From contig CAJFCV020000004.1 in NCBI GenBank assembly GCA_904066235.2, forward strand, positions 8,618,001-8,682,000: a stretch of DNA of 64,000 nt, written 5' to 3'. Under the pieces are notes generated by a model that had not been told where the DNA came from, searched no databases, and saw only the letters and a program-made list of their open reading frames with translations. Positions 13,051-25,118 of this stretch are shown one piece after another (position 1 is the first letter of the stretch; the number at the start of each line of letters is the position of its first letter). Made by a program: the position numbers and the translations under genes. This DNA is from Bursaphelenchus xylophilus. Lineage: Eukaryota > Nematoda > Chromadorea > Rhabditida > Aphelenchoididae.

Positions 13051-15895
13051 GTGAATTGGAGATGTCAGAGTGAATTGACGACACCTAGACCATTTGATAT
13101 GTTACAGAATGAAATTTTAATACCGCAAGTATCGCCTTTTTTGGAGCCAAACTGCGCCCGTAACAGGCCGAACACTTTTATATTATACTGGGCACCGATT
13201 AAAAAAAAAGTGAATTGGAGATGTCGGAGTGAATTGACAACACCTACACCATTTGAAATGTTACAGAATGAAATTTTAATACCGCAAGTATCGCCTTTTT
13301 TGGAGCCAAACTGCGCCCTTAACAGGCCGAACACTTTGATATTATACTAGGCACCGATTAAAAAAAAGTGAATTGGAGATGTCAGAGTGAATTGACGACA
13401 CCTAGACCATTTGAAATTTTACAGAATGAAATTTTAATACCGCAAGTATCGCCTTTTTTGGAGCCAAACTGCGCCCGTAACAGGCCGAACACTTTGATAT
13501 TATACTAGGCACCGACTAAAAAAAAAGTGAATTGGAGATGTCAGAGTGAATTGACGACACCTAGACCATTTGATATGTTACAGAATGAAATTTTAATACC
13601 GCAAGTATCGCCTTTTTTGGAGCCAAACTGCGCCCGTAACAGGCCGAACACTTTTATATTATACTGGGCACCGATTAAAAAAAAGTGAATTGGAGATGTC
13701 GGAGTGAATTGACAACACCTACACCATTTGAAATGTTACAGAATGAAATTTTAATACCGCAAGTATCGCCTTTTTTGGAGCCAAACTGCGCCCGTAACAG
13801 GCCGAACACTTTGACATTATACTAGGCACCGATTAAAAAAAAAAGTGAATTGGAGATGTCGGAGTGAATTGGCGGCACCAACACCATTTGAAATGTTACA
13901 GAATGAAATTTTAATACCGCAAGTTTCGCCTTTTTTGGAGCCAAACTGCGCCCGTAACAGGCCGAACACTTTGATATTATACTAGGCACCGATTAAAAAA
14001 AAAAGTGAATTGGAGATGTCAGAGTAAATTGACGGCACCAACACCATTTGAAATGTTACAAAATGAAATTTTAATACCGCAAGTTTCGCCTTTTTTGGAG
14101 CCAAACTGCGCCCGTAACAGGCCGAACACTTTTATATTATACTGGGCACCGATTAAAAAAAAAGTGAATTGGAGATGTCGGAGTGAATTGGCGGCACCAA
14201 CACCATTTGAAATGTTACAGAATGAAATTTTAATACCGCAAGTTTCGCCTTTTTTGGAGCCAAACTGCGCCCGTAACAGGCCGAACACTTTTATATTATA
14301 CTGGGCACCGATTAAAAAAAAAGTGAATTGGAGATGTCAGAGTAAATTGACGGCACCAACACCATTTGAAATGTTACAAAATGAAATTTTAATACCGCAA
14401 GTTTCGCCTTTTTTGGAGCCAAACTGCGCCCGTAACAGGCCGAACACTTTTATATTATACTGGGCACCGATTAAAAAAAAAGTGAATTGGAGATGTCGGA
14501 GTGAATTGGCGGCACCAACACCATTTGAAATGTTACAGAATGAAATTTTAATACCGCAAGTTTCGCCTTTTTTGGAGCCAAACTGCGCCCGTAACAGGCC
14601 GAACACTTTTATATTATACTGGGCACCGATTAAAAAAAAGTGAATTGGAGATGTCAGAGTAAATTGACGGCACCAACACCATTTGAAATGTTACAGAATG
14701 AAATTTTAATACCGCAAGTATCGCCTTTTTTGGAGCCAAACTGCGCCCGTAACAGGCCGAACACTTTGATATTATACTAGGCACCGATTAAAAAAAAAAA
14801 TGAATTGGAGATGTCGGAGTGAATTGGCGGCACCAACACCATTTGAAATGTTACAGAATGAAATTTTAATACCGCAAGTTTCGCCTTTTTTGGAGCCAAA
14901 CTGCGCCCGTAACAGGCCGAACACTTTGATATTATACTAGGCACCGATTAAAAAAAAAGTGAATTGGAGATGTCAGAGTAAATTGACGGCACCAACACCA
15001 TTTGAAATGTTACAAAATGAAATTTTAATACCGCAAGTTTCGCCTTTTTTGGAGCCAAACTGCGCCCGTAACAGGCCGAACACTTTGATATTATACTAGG
15101 CACCGATTAAAAAAAAGTGAATTGGAGATGTCAGAGTGAATTGACGACACCTAGACCATTTGAAATGTTACAGAATGAAATTTTAATACCGCAAGTATCG
15201 CCTTTTTTGGAGCCAAATTGCGCCCGTAACAGGCCGAACACTTTGATATTATACTAGGCACCGATTAAAAAAAAAAGTGAATTGGAGATGTCGGAGTGAA
15301 TTGGCGGCACCAACACCATTTGAAATGTTACAGAATGAAATTTTAATACCGCAAGTTTCGCCTTTTTTGGAGCCAAACTGCGCCCGTAACAGGCCGAACA
15401 CTTTGATATTATACTAGGCACCGATTAAAAAAAAAGTGAATTGGAGATGTCAGAGTGAATTGACGACACCTAGACCATTTGAAATTTTACAGAATGAAAT
15501 TTTAATACCGCAAGTTTCGCCTTTTTTGGAGCCAAACTGCGCCCGTAACAGGCCGAACACTTTGATATTATACTAGGCACCGACTAAAAAAAAAAGTGAA
15601 TTGGAGATGTCAGAGTGAATTGACGACACCTAGACCATTTGATATGTTACAGAATGAAATTTTAATACCGCAAGTATCGCCTTTTTTGGAGCCAAACTGC
15701 GCCCGTAACAGGCCGAACACTTTTATATTATACTGGGCACCGATTAAAAAAAAAGTGAATTGGAGATGTCGGAGTGAATTGACAACACCTACACCATTTG
15801 AAATGTTACAGAATGAAATTTTAATACCGCAAGTATCGCCTTTTTTGGAGCCAAACTGCGCCCGTAACAGGCCGAACACTTTGACATTATACTAG
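13051..15895. repeat. Repeated satellite block, 2545-bp offset, containing 318-bp dimers
   Basis: The 300-bp stretch 13051-13350 recurs at 15596-15895, an offset of 16 monomers, with the same rare variants (TTTGATATG, ATACTGGGC) but a few differences near its end. Between them, 14005-14322 and 14323-14640 are two nearly identical dimers that alternate AGAGTAAATTGACGGC and GGAGTGAATTGGCGGC monomers. In this dimer pair the usual TAG in ATACTAGGC reads TGG, so one frame stays open for 212 codons. That frame is a repeat artefact and not a gene. Confidence 0.75.
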
Positions 15896-18800
15896 GCACC
15901 GATTAAAAAAAAAGTGAATTGGAGATGTCGGAGTGAATTGGCGGCACCAACACCATTTGAAATGTTACAGAATGAAATTTTAATACCGCAAGTATCGCCT
16001 TTTTTGGAGCCAAACTGCGCCCGTAACAGGCCGAACACTTTGACATTATACTAGGCACCGATTAAAAAAAAAAGTGAATTGGAGATGTCGGAGTGAATTG
16101 GCGGCACCTACACCATTTGAAATGTTACAGAATGAAATTTTAATACCGCAAGTTTCGCCTTTTTTGGAGCCAAACTGCGCCCGTAACAGGCCGAACACTT
16201 TGATATTATACTAGGCACCGATTAAAAAAAAAGTGAATTGGAGATGTCAGAGTAAATTGACGGCACCAACACCATTTGAAATGTTACAAAATGAAATTTT
16301 AATACCGCAAGTTTCGCCTTTTTTGGAGCCAAACTGCGCCCGTAACAGGCCGAACACTTTGATATTATACTAGGCACCGATTAAAAAAAAAGTGAATTGG
16401 AGATGTCAGAGTAAATTGACGGCACCAACACCATTTGAAATGTTACAAAATGAAATTTTAATACCGCAAGTTTCGCCTTTTTTGGAGCCAAACTGCGCCC
16501 GTAACAGGCCGAACACTTTGATATTATACTAGGCACCGATTAAAAAAAAGTGAATTGGAGATGTCGGAGTGAATTGACAACACCTACACCATTTGAAATG
16601 TTACAGAATGAAATTTTAATACCGCAAGTATCGCCTTTTTTGGAGCCAAACTGCGCCCGTAACAGGCCGAACACTTTGATATTATACTAGGCACCGATTA
16701 AAAAAAAGTGAATTGGAGATGTCGGAGTGAATTGACAACACCTACACCATTTGAAATGTTACAGAATGAAATTTTAATACCGCAAGTATCGCCTTTTTTG
16801 GAGCCAAACTGCGCCCGTAACAGGCCGAACACTTTGATATTATACTAGGCACCGATTAAAAAAAAGTGAATTGGAGATGTCAGAGTGAATTGACGACACC
16901 TAGACCATTTGAAATGTTACAGAATGAAATTTTAATACCGCAAGTATCGCCTTTTTTGGAGCCAAATTGCGCCCGTAACAGGCCGAACACTTTGATATTA
17001 TACTAGGCACCGATTAAAAAAAAAGTGAATTGGAGATGTCGGAGTGAATTGGCGGCACCAACACCATTTGAAATGTTACAGAATGAAATTTTAATACCGC
17101 AAGTTTCGCCTTTTTTGGAGCCAAACTGCGCCCGTAACAGGCCGAACACTTTGATATTATACTAGGCACCGATTAAAAAAAAGTGAATTGGAGATGTCAG
17201 AGTGAATTGACGACACCTAGACCATTTGAAATGTTACAGAATGAAATTTTAATACCGCAAGTATCGCCTTTTTTGGAGCCAAATTGCGCCCGTAACAGGC
17301 CGAACACTTTGATATTATACTAGGCACCGATTAAAAAAAAGTGAATTGGAGATGTCAGAGTGAATTGACGACACCTAGACCATTTGAAATGTTACAGAAT
17401 GAAATTTTAATACCGCAAGTATCGCCTTTTTTGGAGCCAAACTGCGCCCGTAACAGGCCGAACACTTTGATATTATACTAGGCACCGATTAAAAAAAAAA
17501 GTGAATTGGAGATGTCAGAGTGAATTGACGACACCTAGACCATTTGAAATGTTACAGAATGAAATTTTAATACCGCAAGTATCGCCTTTTTTGGAGCCAA
17601 ACTGCGCCCGTAACAGGCCGAACACTTTGATATTATACTAGGCACCGATTAAAAAAAAAAGTGAATTGGAGATGTCAGAGTGAATTGACGACACCTAGAC
17701 CATTTGAAATGTTACAGAATGAAATTTTAATACCGCAAGTATCGCCTTTTTTGGAGCCAAACTGCGCCCGTAACAGGCCGAACACTTTGATATTATACTA
17801 GGCACCGATTAAAAAAAAAGTGAATTGGAGATGTCGGAGTGAATTGACGGCACCAACACCATTTGAAATGTTACAAAATGAAATTTTAATACCGCAAGTT
17901 TCGCCTTTTTTGGAGCCAAACTGCGCCCGTAACAGGCCGAACACTTTGATATTATACTAGGCACCGATTAAAAAAAAAGTGAATTGGAGATGTCAGAGTG
18001 AATTGACGACACCTAGACCATTTGAAATGTTACAGAATGAAATTTTAATACCGCAAGTATCGCCTTTTTTGGAGCCAAACTGCGCCCGTAACAGGCCGAA
18101 CACTTTGATATTATACTAGGCACCGATTAAAAAAAAGTGAATTGGAGATGTCAGAGTGAATTGACGACACCTAGACCATTTGAAATGTTACAGAATGAAA
18201 TTTTAATACCGCAAGTATCGCCTTTTTTGGAGCCAAACTGCGCCCGTAACAGGCCGAACACTTTGATATTATACTAGGCACCGATTAAAAAAAAAGTGAA
18301 TTGGAGATGTCAGAGTGAATTGACGACACCTAGACCATTTGAAATGTTACAGAATGAAATTTTAATACCGCAAGTTTCGCCTTTTTTTGGAGCCAAATTG
18401 CGCCCGTAACAGGCCGAACACTTTGATATTATACTAGGCACCGATTAAAAAAAAAAGTGAAATGGAGATGTCGGAGTGAATTGGCGGCACCAACACCATT
18501 TGAAATGTTACAGAATGAAATTTTAATACCGCAAGTTTCGCCTTTTTTGGAGCCAAACTGCGCCCGTAACAGGCCGAACACTTTGATATTATACTAGGCA
18601 CCGATTAAAAAAAAGTGAATTGGAGATGTCAGAGTGAATTGACGACACCTAGACCATTTGAAATGTTACAGAATGAAATTTTAATACCGCAAGTTTCGCC
18701 TTTTTTGGAGCCAAATTGCGACCGTAACAGGCCGAACACTTTGATATTATACTAGGCACCGATTAAAAAAAAAAGTGAAATGGAGATGTCGGAGTGAATT

Positions 18801-19049
18801 GGCGGCACCAACACCATTTGAAATGTTACAGAATGAAATTTTAATACCGCAAGTTTCGCCTTTTTTTGGAGCCAAATTGCGCCCGTAACAGGCCGAACAC
18901 TTTGATATTATACTAGGCACCGATTAAAAAAAAAAGTGAAATGGAGATGTCGGAGTGAATTGGCGGCACCAACACCATTTGAAATGTTACAGAATGAAAT
19001 TTTAATACCGCAAGTTTCGCCTTTTTTGGAGCCAAACTGCGCCCGTAAC

Positions 19050-20640
19050 ATGCCGAACACTTTGATATTATACTAGGCACCGATTAAAAAAAAAAGTGAA
19101 TTGGAGATGTCAGAGTGAATTGACGACACCTAGACCATTTGAAATGTTACAGAATGAAATTTTAATACCGCAAGTTTCGCCTTTTTTGGAGCCAAATTGC
19201 GACCGTAACAGGCCGAACACTTTGATATTATACTAGGCACCGATTAAAAAAAAAGTAAATTGGAGATGTCGGAGTGAATTGACAACACCTACACCATTTG
19301 AAATGTTACAGAATGAAATTTTAATACCGGAAGTTTCGCCTTTTTTGGAGCCAAACTGCGCCCGTAACAGGCCGAACACTTTGATATTATACTGGGCACC
19401 GATTAAAAAAAAAGTGAATTGGAGATGTCGGAGTGAATTGACAACACCTACACCATTTGAAATGTTACAGAATGAAATTTTAATACCGCAAGTTTCGCCT
19501 TTTTTGGAGCCAAACTGCGCCCGTAACAGGCCGAACACTTTGATATTATACTAGGCACAGATTAAAAAAAAGTGAATTGGAGATGTCAGAGTAAATTGAC
19601 GACACCTAGACCATTTGAAATGTTACAGAATGAAATTTTAATACCGCAAGTTTCGCCTTTTTTGGAGCCAAACTGCGCCCGTAACAGGCCGAACACTTTG
19701 ATATTATACTAGGCACAGATTAAAAAAAAAAGTGAATTGGAGATGTCAGAGTAAATTGACGACACCTAGACCATTTGAAATGTTACAGAATGAAATTTTA
19801 ATACCGCAAGTTTCGCCTTTTTTGGAGCCAAACTGCGCCCGTAACATGCCGAACACTTTGATATTATACTAGGCACCGATTAAAAAAAAAAGTGAATTGG
19901 AGATGTCAGAGTGAATTGACGACACCTAGACCATTTGAAATGTTACAGAATGAAATTTTAATACCGCAAGTTTCGCCTTTTTTGGAGCCAAATTGCGACC
20001 GTAACAGGCCGAACACTTTGATATTATACTAGGCACCGATTAAAAAAAAAGTAAATTGGAGATGTCGGAGTGAATTGACAACACCTACACCATTTGAAAT
20101 GTTACAGAATGAAATTTTAATACCGGAAGTTTCGCCTTTTTTGGAGCCAAACTGCGCCCGTAACAGGCCGAACACTTTGATATTATACTGGGCACCGATT
20201 AAAAAAAAAGTGAATTGGAGATGTCGGAGTGAATTGACAACACCTACACCATTTGAAATGTTACAGAATGAAATTTTAATACCGCAAGTTTCGCCTTTTT
20301 TGGAGCCAAACTGCGCCCGTAACAGGCCGAACACTTTGATATTATACTAGGCACAGATTAAAAAAAAAGTGAATTGGAGATGTCAGAGTAAATTGACGAC
20401 ACCTAGACCATTTGAAATGTTACAGAATGAAATTTTAATACCGCAAGTTTCGCCTTTTTTGGAGCCAAACTGCGCCCGTAACAGGCCGAACACTTTGATA
20501 TTATACTAGGCACAGATTAAAAAAAAAAGTGAATTGGAGATGTCAGAGTAAATTGACGACACCTAGACCATTTGAAATGTTACAGAATGAAATTTTAATA
20601 CCGCAAGTTTCGCCTTTTTTGGAGCCAAACTGCGCCCGTA
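19050..20640. repeat. Five-monomer (796-bp) recent duplication in the satellite
   Basis: Two successive 796-bp segments, about 19050-19845 and 19846-20640, carry the same ordered rare variants. These are TGCCG in place of GGCCG at the left junction, GCGACCGTAAC, AAAGTAAATTGG, ATACCGGAAG, ATACTGGGC and then CACAGATT junctions. Because they are almost identical while nearby monomers differ, this looks like one of the youngest duplications in the array. Confidence 0.8.
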
Positions 20641-22905
20641 ACAGGCCGAACACTTTGATATTATACTAGGCACAGATTAAAAAAAAAAAAGTGAATTGGA
20701 GATGTCAGAGTAAATTGACGACACCTAGACCATTTGAAATGTTACAGAATGAAATTTTAATACCGCAAGTTTCGCCTTTTTTGGAGCCAAACTGCGCCCG
20801 TAACAGGCCGAACACTTTGATATTATACTAGGCACCGATTTAAAAAAAAGTGAATTGGAGATGTCGGAGTGAATTGACGACACCTACACCATTTGAAATG
20901 TTACAGAATGAAATTTTAATACCGCAAGTTTCGCCTTTTTTGGAGCAAAATTGCGCCCATAACAGGCCGAACACTTTGATATTATACTTGGCACCGATTA
21001 AAAAAAAAGTGAATTGGAGATGTCGGAGTGAATTGACGACACCTACACCATTTGAAATGTTACAGAATGAAATTTTAATACCGCAAGTTTCGCCTTTTTT
21101 GGAGCAAAATTGCGCCCATAACAGGCCGAACACTTTGATATTATACTAGGCACCGATTAAAAAAAAAGTGAATTGGAGATGTCGGAGTGAATTGACGACA
21201 CCTACACCATTTGAAATGTTACAGAATGGAATTTTAATACCGCAAGTTTCGCCTTTTTTGGAGCCAAATTGCGCCCGTAACAGGCCGAACACTTTGATAT
21301 TATACAAGGCACCGATTAAAAAAAAAGTGTATTGGAGATGTCGGAGTGAATTGACGACACCTACACCATTTGAAATTTTACAGAATGAAATTTTAATACC
21401 GCAAGTTTCGCCTTTTTTGGAGCCAAATTGCGCCCGTAACAGGCCGAACACTTTGATATTATACTAGGCACCGATTAAAAAAAAAGTGAATTGGAGATGT
21501 CGGAGTGAATTGACGACACCTACACCATTTGAAATGTTACAGAATGAAATTTTAATACCGCAAGTTTCGCCTTTTTTGGAGCCAAACTGCGCCCGTAACA
21601 GGCCGAACACTTTGATATTATACTAGGCACAGATTAAAAAAAAGTGAATTGGAGATGTCAGAGTAAATTGACGACACCTAGACCATTTGAAATGTTACAG
21701 AATGAAATTTTAATACCGCAAGTTTCGCCTTTTTTGGAGCCAAACTGCGCCCGTAACAGGCCGAACACTTTGATATTATACTAGGCACAGATTAAAAAAA
21801 AAAAGTGAATTGGAGATGTCAGAGTAAATTGACGACACCTAGACCATTTGAAATGTTACAGAATGAAATTTTAATACCGCAAGTTTCGCCTTTTTTGGAG
21901 CCAAACTGCGCCCGTAACAGGCCGAACACTTTGATATTATACTAGGCACAGATTAAAAAAAAGTGAATTGGAGATGTCAGAGTAAATTGACGACACCTAG
22001 ACCATTTGAAATGTTACAGAATGAAATTTTAATACCGCAAGTTTCGCCTTTTTTGGAGCCAAACTGCGCCCGTAACAGGCCGAACACTTTGATATTATAC
22101 TAGGCACAGATTAAAAAAAAAGTGAATTGGAGATGTCAGAGTAAATTGACGACACCTAGACCATTTGAAATGTTACAGAATGGAATTTTAATACCGCCAG
22201 TTTCGCCTTTTTTGGAGCCAAATTGCGCCCGTAACAGGCCGAACACTTTGATATTATACTAGGCACCGATTTAAAAAAAAGTGAATTGGAGATGTCGGAG
22301 TGAATTGACGACACCTACACCATTTGAAATGTTACAGAATGAAATTTTAATACCGCAAGTTTCGCCTTTTTTGGAGCCAAATTGCGCCCGTAACAGGCCG
22401 AACACTTTGATATTATACTAGGCACCGATTAAAAAAAAGTGAATTGGAGATGTCGGAGTGAATTGACGACACCTACACCATTTGAAATGTTACAGAATGA
22501 AATTTTAATACCGCAAGTTTTGCCTTTTTTGGAGCCAAATTGCGCCCGTAACAGGCCGAACACTTTGATATTATACTAGGCACCGATTTAAAAAAAAGTG
22601 AATTGGAGATGTCGGAGTGAATTGACGACACCTACACCATTTGAAATGTTACAGAATGAAATTTTAATACCGCAAGTTTCGCCTTTTTTGGAGCCAAATT
22701 GCGCCCGTAACAGGCCGAACACTTTGATATTATACTAGGCACCGATTTAAAAAAAAGTGAATTGGAGATGTCGGAGTGAATTGACGACACCTACACCATT
22801 TGAAATGTTACAGAATGAAATTTTAATACCGCAAGGTTCGCCTTTTTTGGAGCCAAATTGCGCCGGTAACAGGCCGAACACTTTGATATTATACTAGGCA
22901 CCGAT

Positions 22906-23090
22906 TTAAAAAAAAGTGAATTGGAGATGTCGGAGTGAATTGACGACACCAACACCATTTGAAATGTTACAGAATAAAATTTTAACACTGCAAGTTCCAC
23001 GGGTTTTGAAGCCAAACTGCGCCCGTAACAGGCTTTACAAACTGGTATAGGTCGTGTCAATTCACTCCGACATCTGAAAGGTGTGGATAT
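22906..23090. repeat. Decayed right edge of the satellite with an inverted monomer fragment
   Basis: The last monomer is degenerate: GAATAAAATTTTAACACTGC and GTTCCACGGGTTTTGAAGCC replace the usual sequence. After AACAGGCTTTACAAACTGG the sequence GTCAATTCACTCCGACATCT (23056-23075) is the reverse complement of the AGATGTCGGAGTGAATTGAC core, so a short inverted piece lies right at the boundary. Unique-looking sequence follows. Confidence 0.8.
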
Positions 23091-25118
23091 CACGGTATAA
23101 AAATTTCGTTAAGTTCAAATACTGTAAAGTTCTTTTTGCGGAGAACTCCGGTACAATGAAAGTTGTTTAAAACGAACTCTACTTCAGGGCCAAAATAGGC
23201 ATCCGTACCCTTCTCCAGCAATTAAAATTTCTGGTTTTCTTTCAATTGGTTGTAGCGGTTTGACTGTATGGACTAACACGGTAGATCATCAAATATCGGC
23301 CAAGCAAGAAGACAAAAAATTGTGGGAGTGCAATTCACTCAAGGGTAAACAGATCTTTGGGCAAAAATAAAAAACGAAAAGAGCCAAGAAACCGGCGCTT
23401 AAAGCAAGAAAAAAGCCTTGCTTTTATCCGGAAATATTTTCAAGTAAAGGATATGGCTTTTTTAACCCTATCGAGCTTCAGATAATGCCTTGAAAGTAAG
23501 TATTTTATTGCTATTATTACAGTTCAAACCTCGTTATAACGAATGGCAAGAGGCCCAAATGCAATGGACCCCTATAGTGCGAACTTATATCTTTCGAAGC
23601 CTGTCTATAACGGACCATTGTAAAGATCTCAAGAGTCGATTTCAGGCCAAAAGTAAGCCTTCTTATAACAAAATTTTTCTACGACGAATAATTTTGCAAT
23701 CACTTGGGGTTCGGTGCTGAAAGGTTTGACTTTTTTAGAGGGATTTCACTGTTTACCGCCCCATTTGGCCTAAAATTGATTGTAGTTCGTTCACTGCATT
23801 AAGTTTAACGAAACCTTCGTGCTTTGTAACTTCAAAATTTATTTATTCACGTTTCCGAATGATGAAAATAATCCCAAATTTGCAGTGACCATCACATTGC
23901 CTTATAAACGTCATTTGTCCCACTAATCTCGGAGATTATTGCGAAACAATTCCAAAGTTGCATCGAAAAAGCAAACTGAATGACCTACCACTTGTAGCAC
24001 AGTTTGTAGTTTAACTCCCTTGTCACTTGTGAGTTGTGCTCTTTATTACAGGAGAGCACAAAAGATTCGGATTTGAGAGGATTTTTAAACTCTTGCACAA
24101 GGCTCGGCCACCATGCGGAAAGGGTCAAATGGAACGCTCAGATTTCCTCTAAATTTTTCGCGTACGTTGTGAGTAGGTCACATATCTTGACAAATTTTAA
24201 CTAGGTTTTCCAAGGCAGCCGGGATATTGAATGGAGTTTTTTGCAATATTTGTGACTTTTGGAAATTCCGCAGCCTTCTCAAGGCCAATATTTTTTCGCT
24301 CCTTAAACTCTCAAACAAGCACCAAACCTTCGCCGACATTTGGAGTAAAAGTCACGGTTCTGCGAGCTAGTAATCTTGCATATGCCATACAAAAGGTTTG
24401 GTCTGAACAGGTACTTAGTTCAATAAGAATGTGAGCATCAAGCTGCAAGTACTTTCCGTGCATTCAATTTTACAGAAATAACGCGTGAAAATCACAAGGT
24501 GATTTTTGAAAATATTGGCTTGCGTTTTTCACGTGCAGGGGACAATTCAACTATCTTTGTGGACGAGAGGCTAAGAAACATGAGGAGAGACTGCTACTAA
24601 AATAGTTGCATTTCTCGACCTAAAGGTCCCTCTGTCTTCTGCAACGCGCTAGCTAAAAATTTCGCTTACAAATTTTAATTCTATATGCACCAGGTTTCAT
24701 CGAGATCTCACTGTCAAATTTTGAGATTTTTCGTTTTTTTTCCAACGGTTCTTTGGCCAAAGTCGGAAAAAGAACTTGGCCAAAGAACCCTTCCGTATTG
24801 CACAAAACAGAAAGTGACTTTTTCAACCTTCCGAAAATTACGCAATCTCTCAAGAGCTTCGTCTGACCCGCAATTTTCCGAGCCCACCCCAAATTATGCA
24901 AAGCTTTTTGTAAGGCCTTAAATACTCCAAGTTCGCTGGTGATTCTACGCGCTCAGCGGGCTTCCGCGCCTTTTCCGAAGCCATATTTTCGCTTTTGTTT
25001 CGATGAATTCAATTTTCCCTTTTGTTTAGTACTTTGGATATTGTGATTGGAAATAACGCGGAGATTTTCTCGTTTTCAGAGTGGATAAGCTCGATTATCT
25101 AGTGGAAGATTGGCAAAC
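23091..25118. other. Gap between satellite and pgp gene; no convincing gene
   Basis: AT-rich sequence with only short, unrecognised open frames. It contains nematode-type dispersed repeat fragments (CTCGTTATAACGAA near 23530, AGGTTTGACT near 23720) and an imperfect hairpin at 24747-24789 with arms GGTTCTTTGGCCAAA and CTTGGCCAAAGAACC. A TTTTCAG at 25074-25080, directly before the pgp start, is a possible trans-splice acceptor. The pgp promoter presumably lies here, but no specific element can be assigned. Confidence 0.5.
24747..24789. repeat. Imperfect hairpin in the pgp upstream gap
   Basis: The 15-nt arms GGTTCTTTGGCCAAA and CTTGGCCAAAGAACC are complementary at 14 of 15 positions, around a 13-bp loop. 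Function unknown; it could be a remnant of a small inverted-repeat element. Confidence 0.6.

Larger units (their letters stand above)
1..23040. repeat. Satellite array, ~159-bp monomer, about 144 tandem copies
   Basis: Head-to-tail copies of one monomer fill this stretch without interruption and continue beyond the left edge. Each unit contains, in order, GAACACTTTGATATTATACT, AGGCACCGA(C/T)T, a run of 5 to 12 A, GTGAATTGGAGATGTC, a variable segment, CCATTTGAAATGTTACAG, AATGAAATTTTAATACCGC, AAGT(T/A)TCGCCTTTTTTGGAG and CCAAACTGCGCCCGTAACAG. The period is 159 bp and drifts by 1 to 3 bp, mainly through the A-tract. Recurrent variants (ATTGACGACACCTAGACC, ATTGACGGCACCAACACC, ATTGACAACACCTACACC, ATTGGCGGCACC, AGAGTAAATTG, CACAGATT) cluster in blocks, which is what unequal exchange and local amplification leave. 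Every open frame inside is a by-product of the repeat. No gene, unrelated insertion or telomere repeat is seen inside. Confidence 0.98.

Noticed and set aside
4942..21467. Many open frames of 60-212 codons in the satellite on both strands
   Set aside because: They are the same 53-residue translation of the monomer repeated. Frames stop and start with A-tract length and single changes, and there are no splice or start signals of a gene.
1..23040. CENP-B-like box or telomere repeat in the satellite
   Set aside because: The TTCGCC and CTAGGC pieces do not match a full CENP-B box or tandem TTAGGC.
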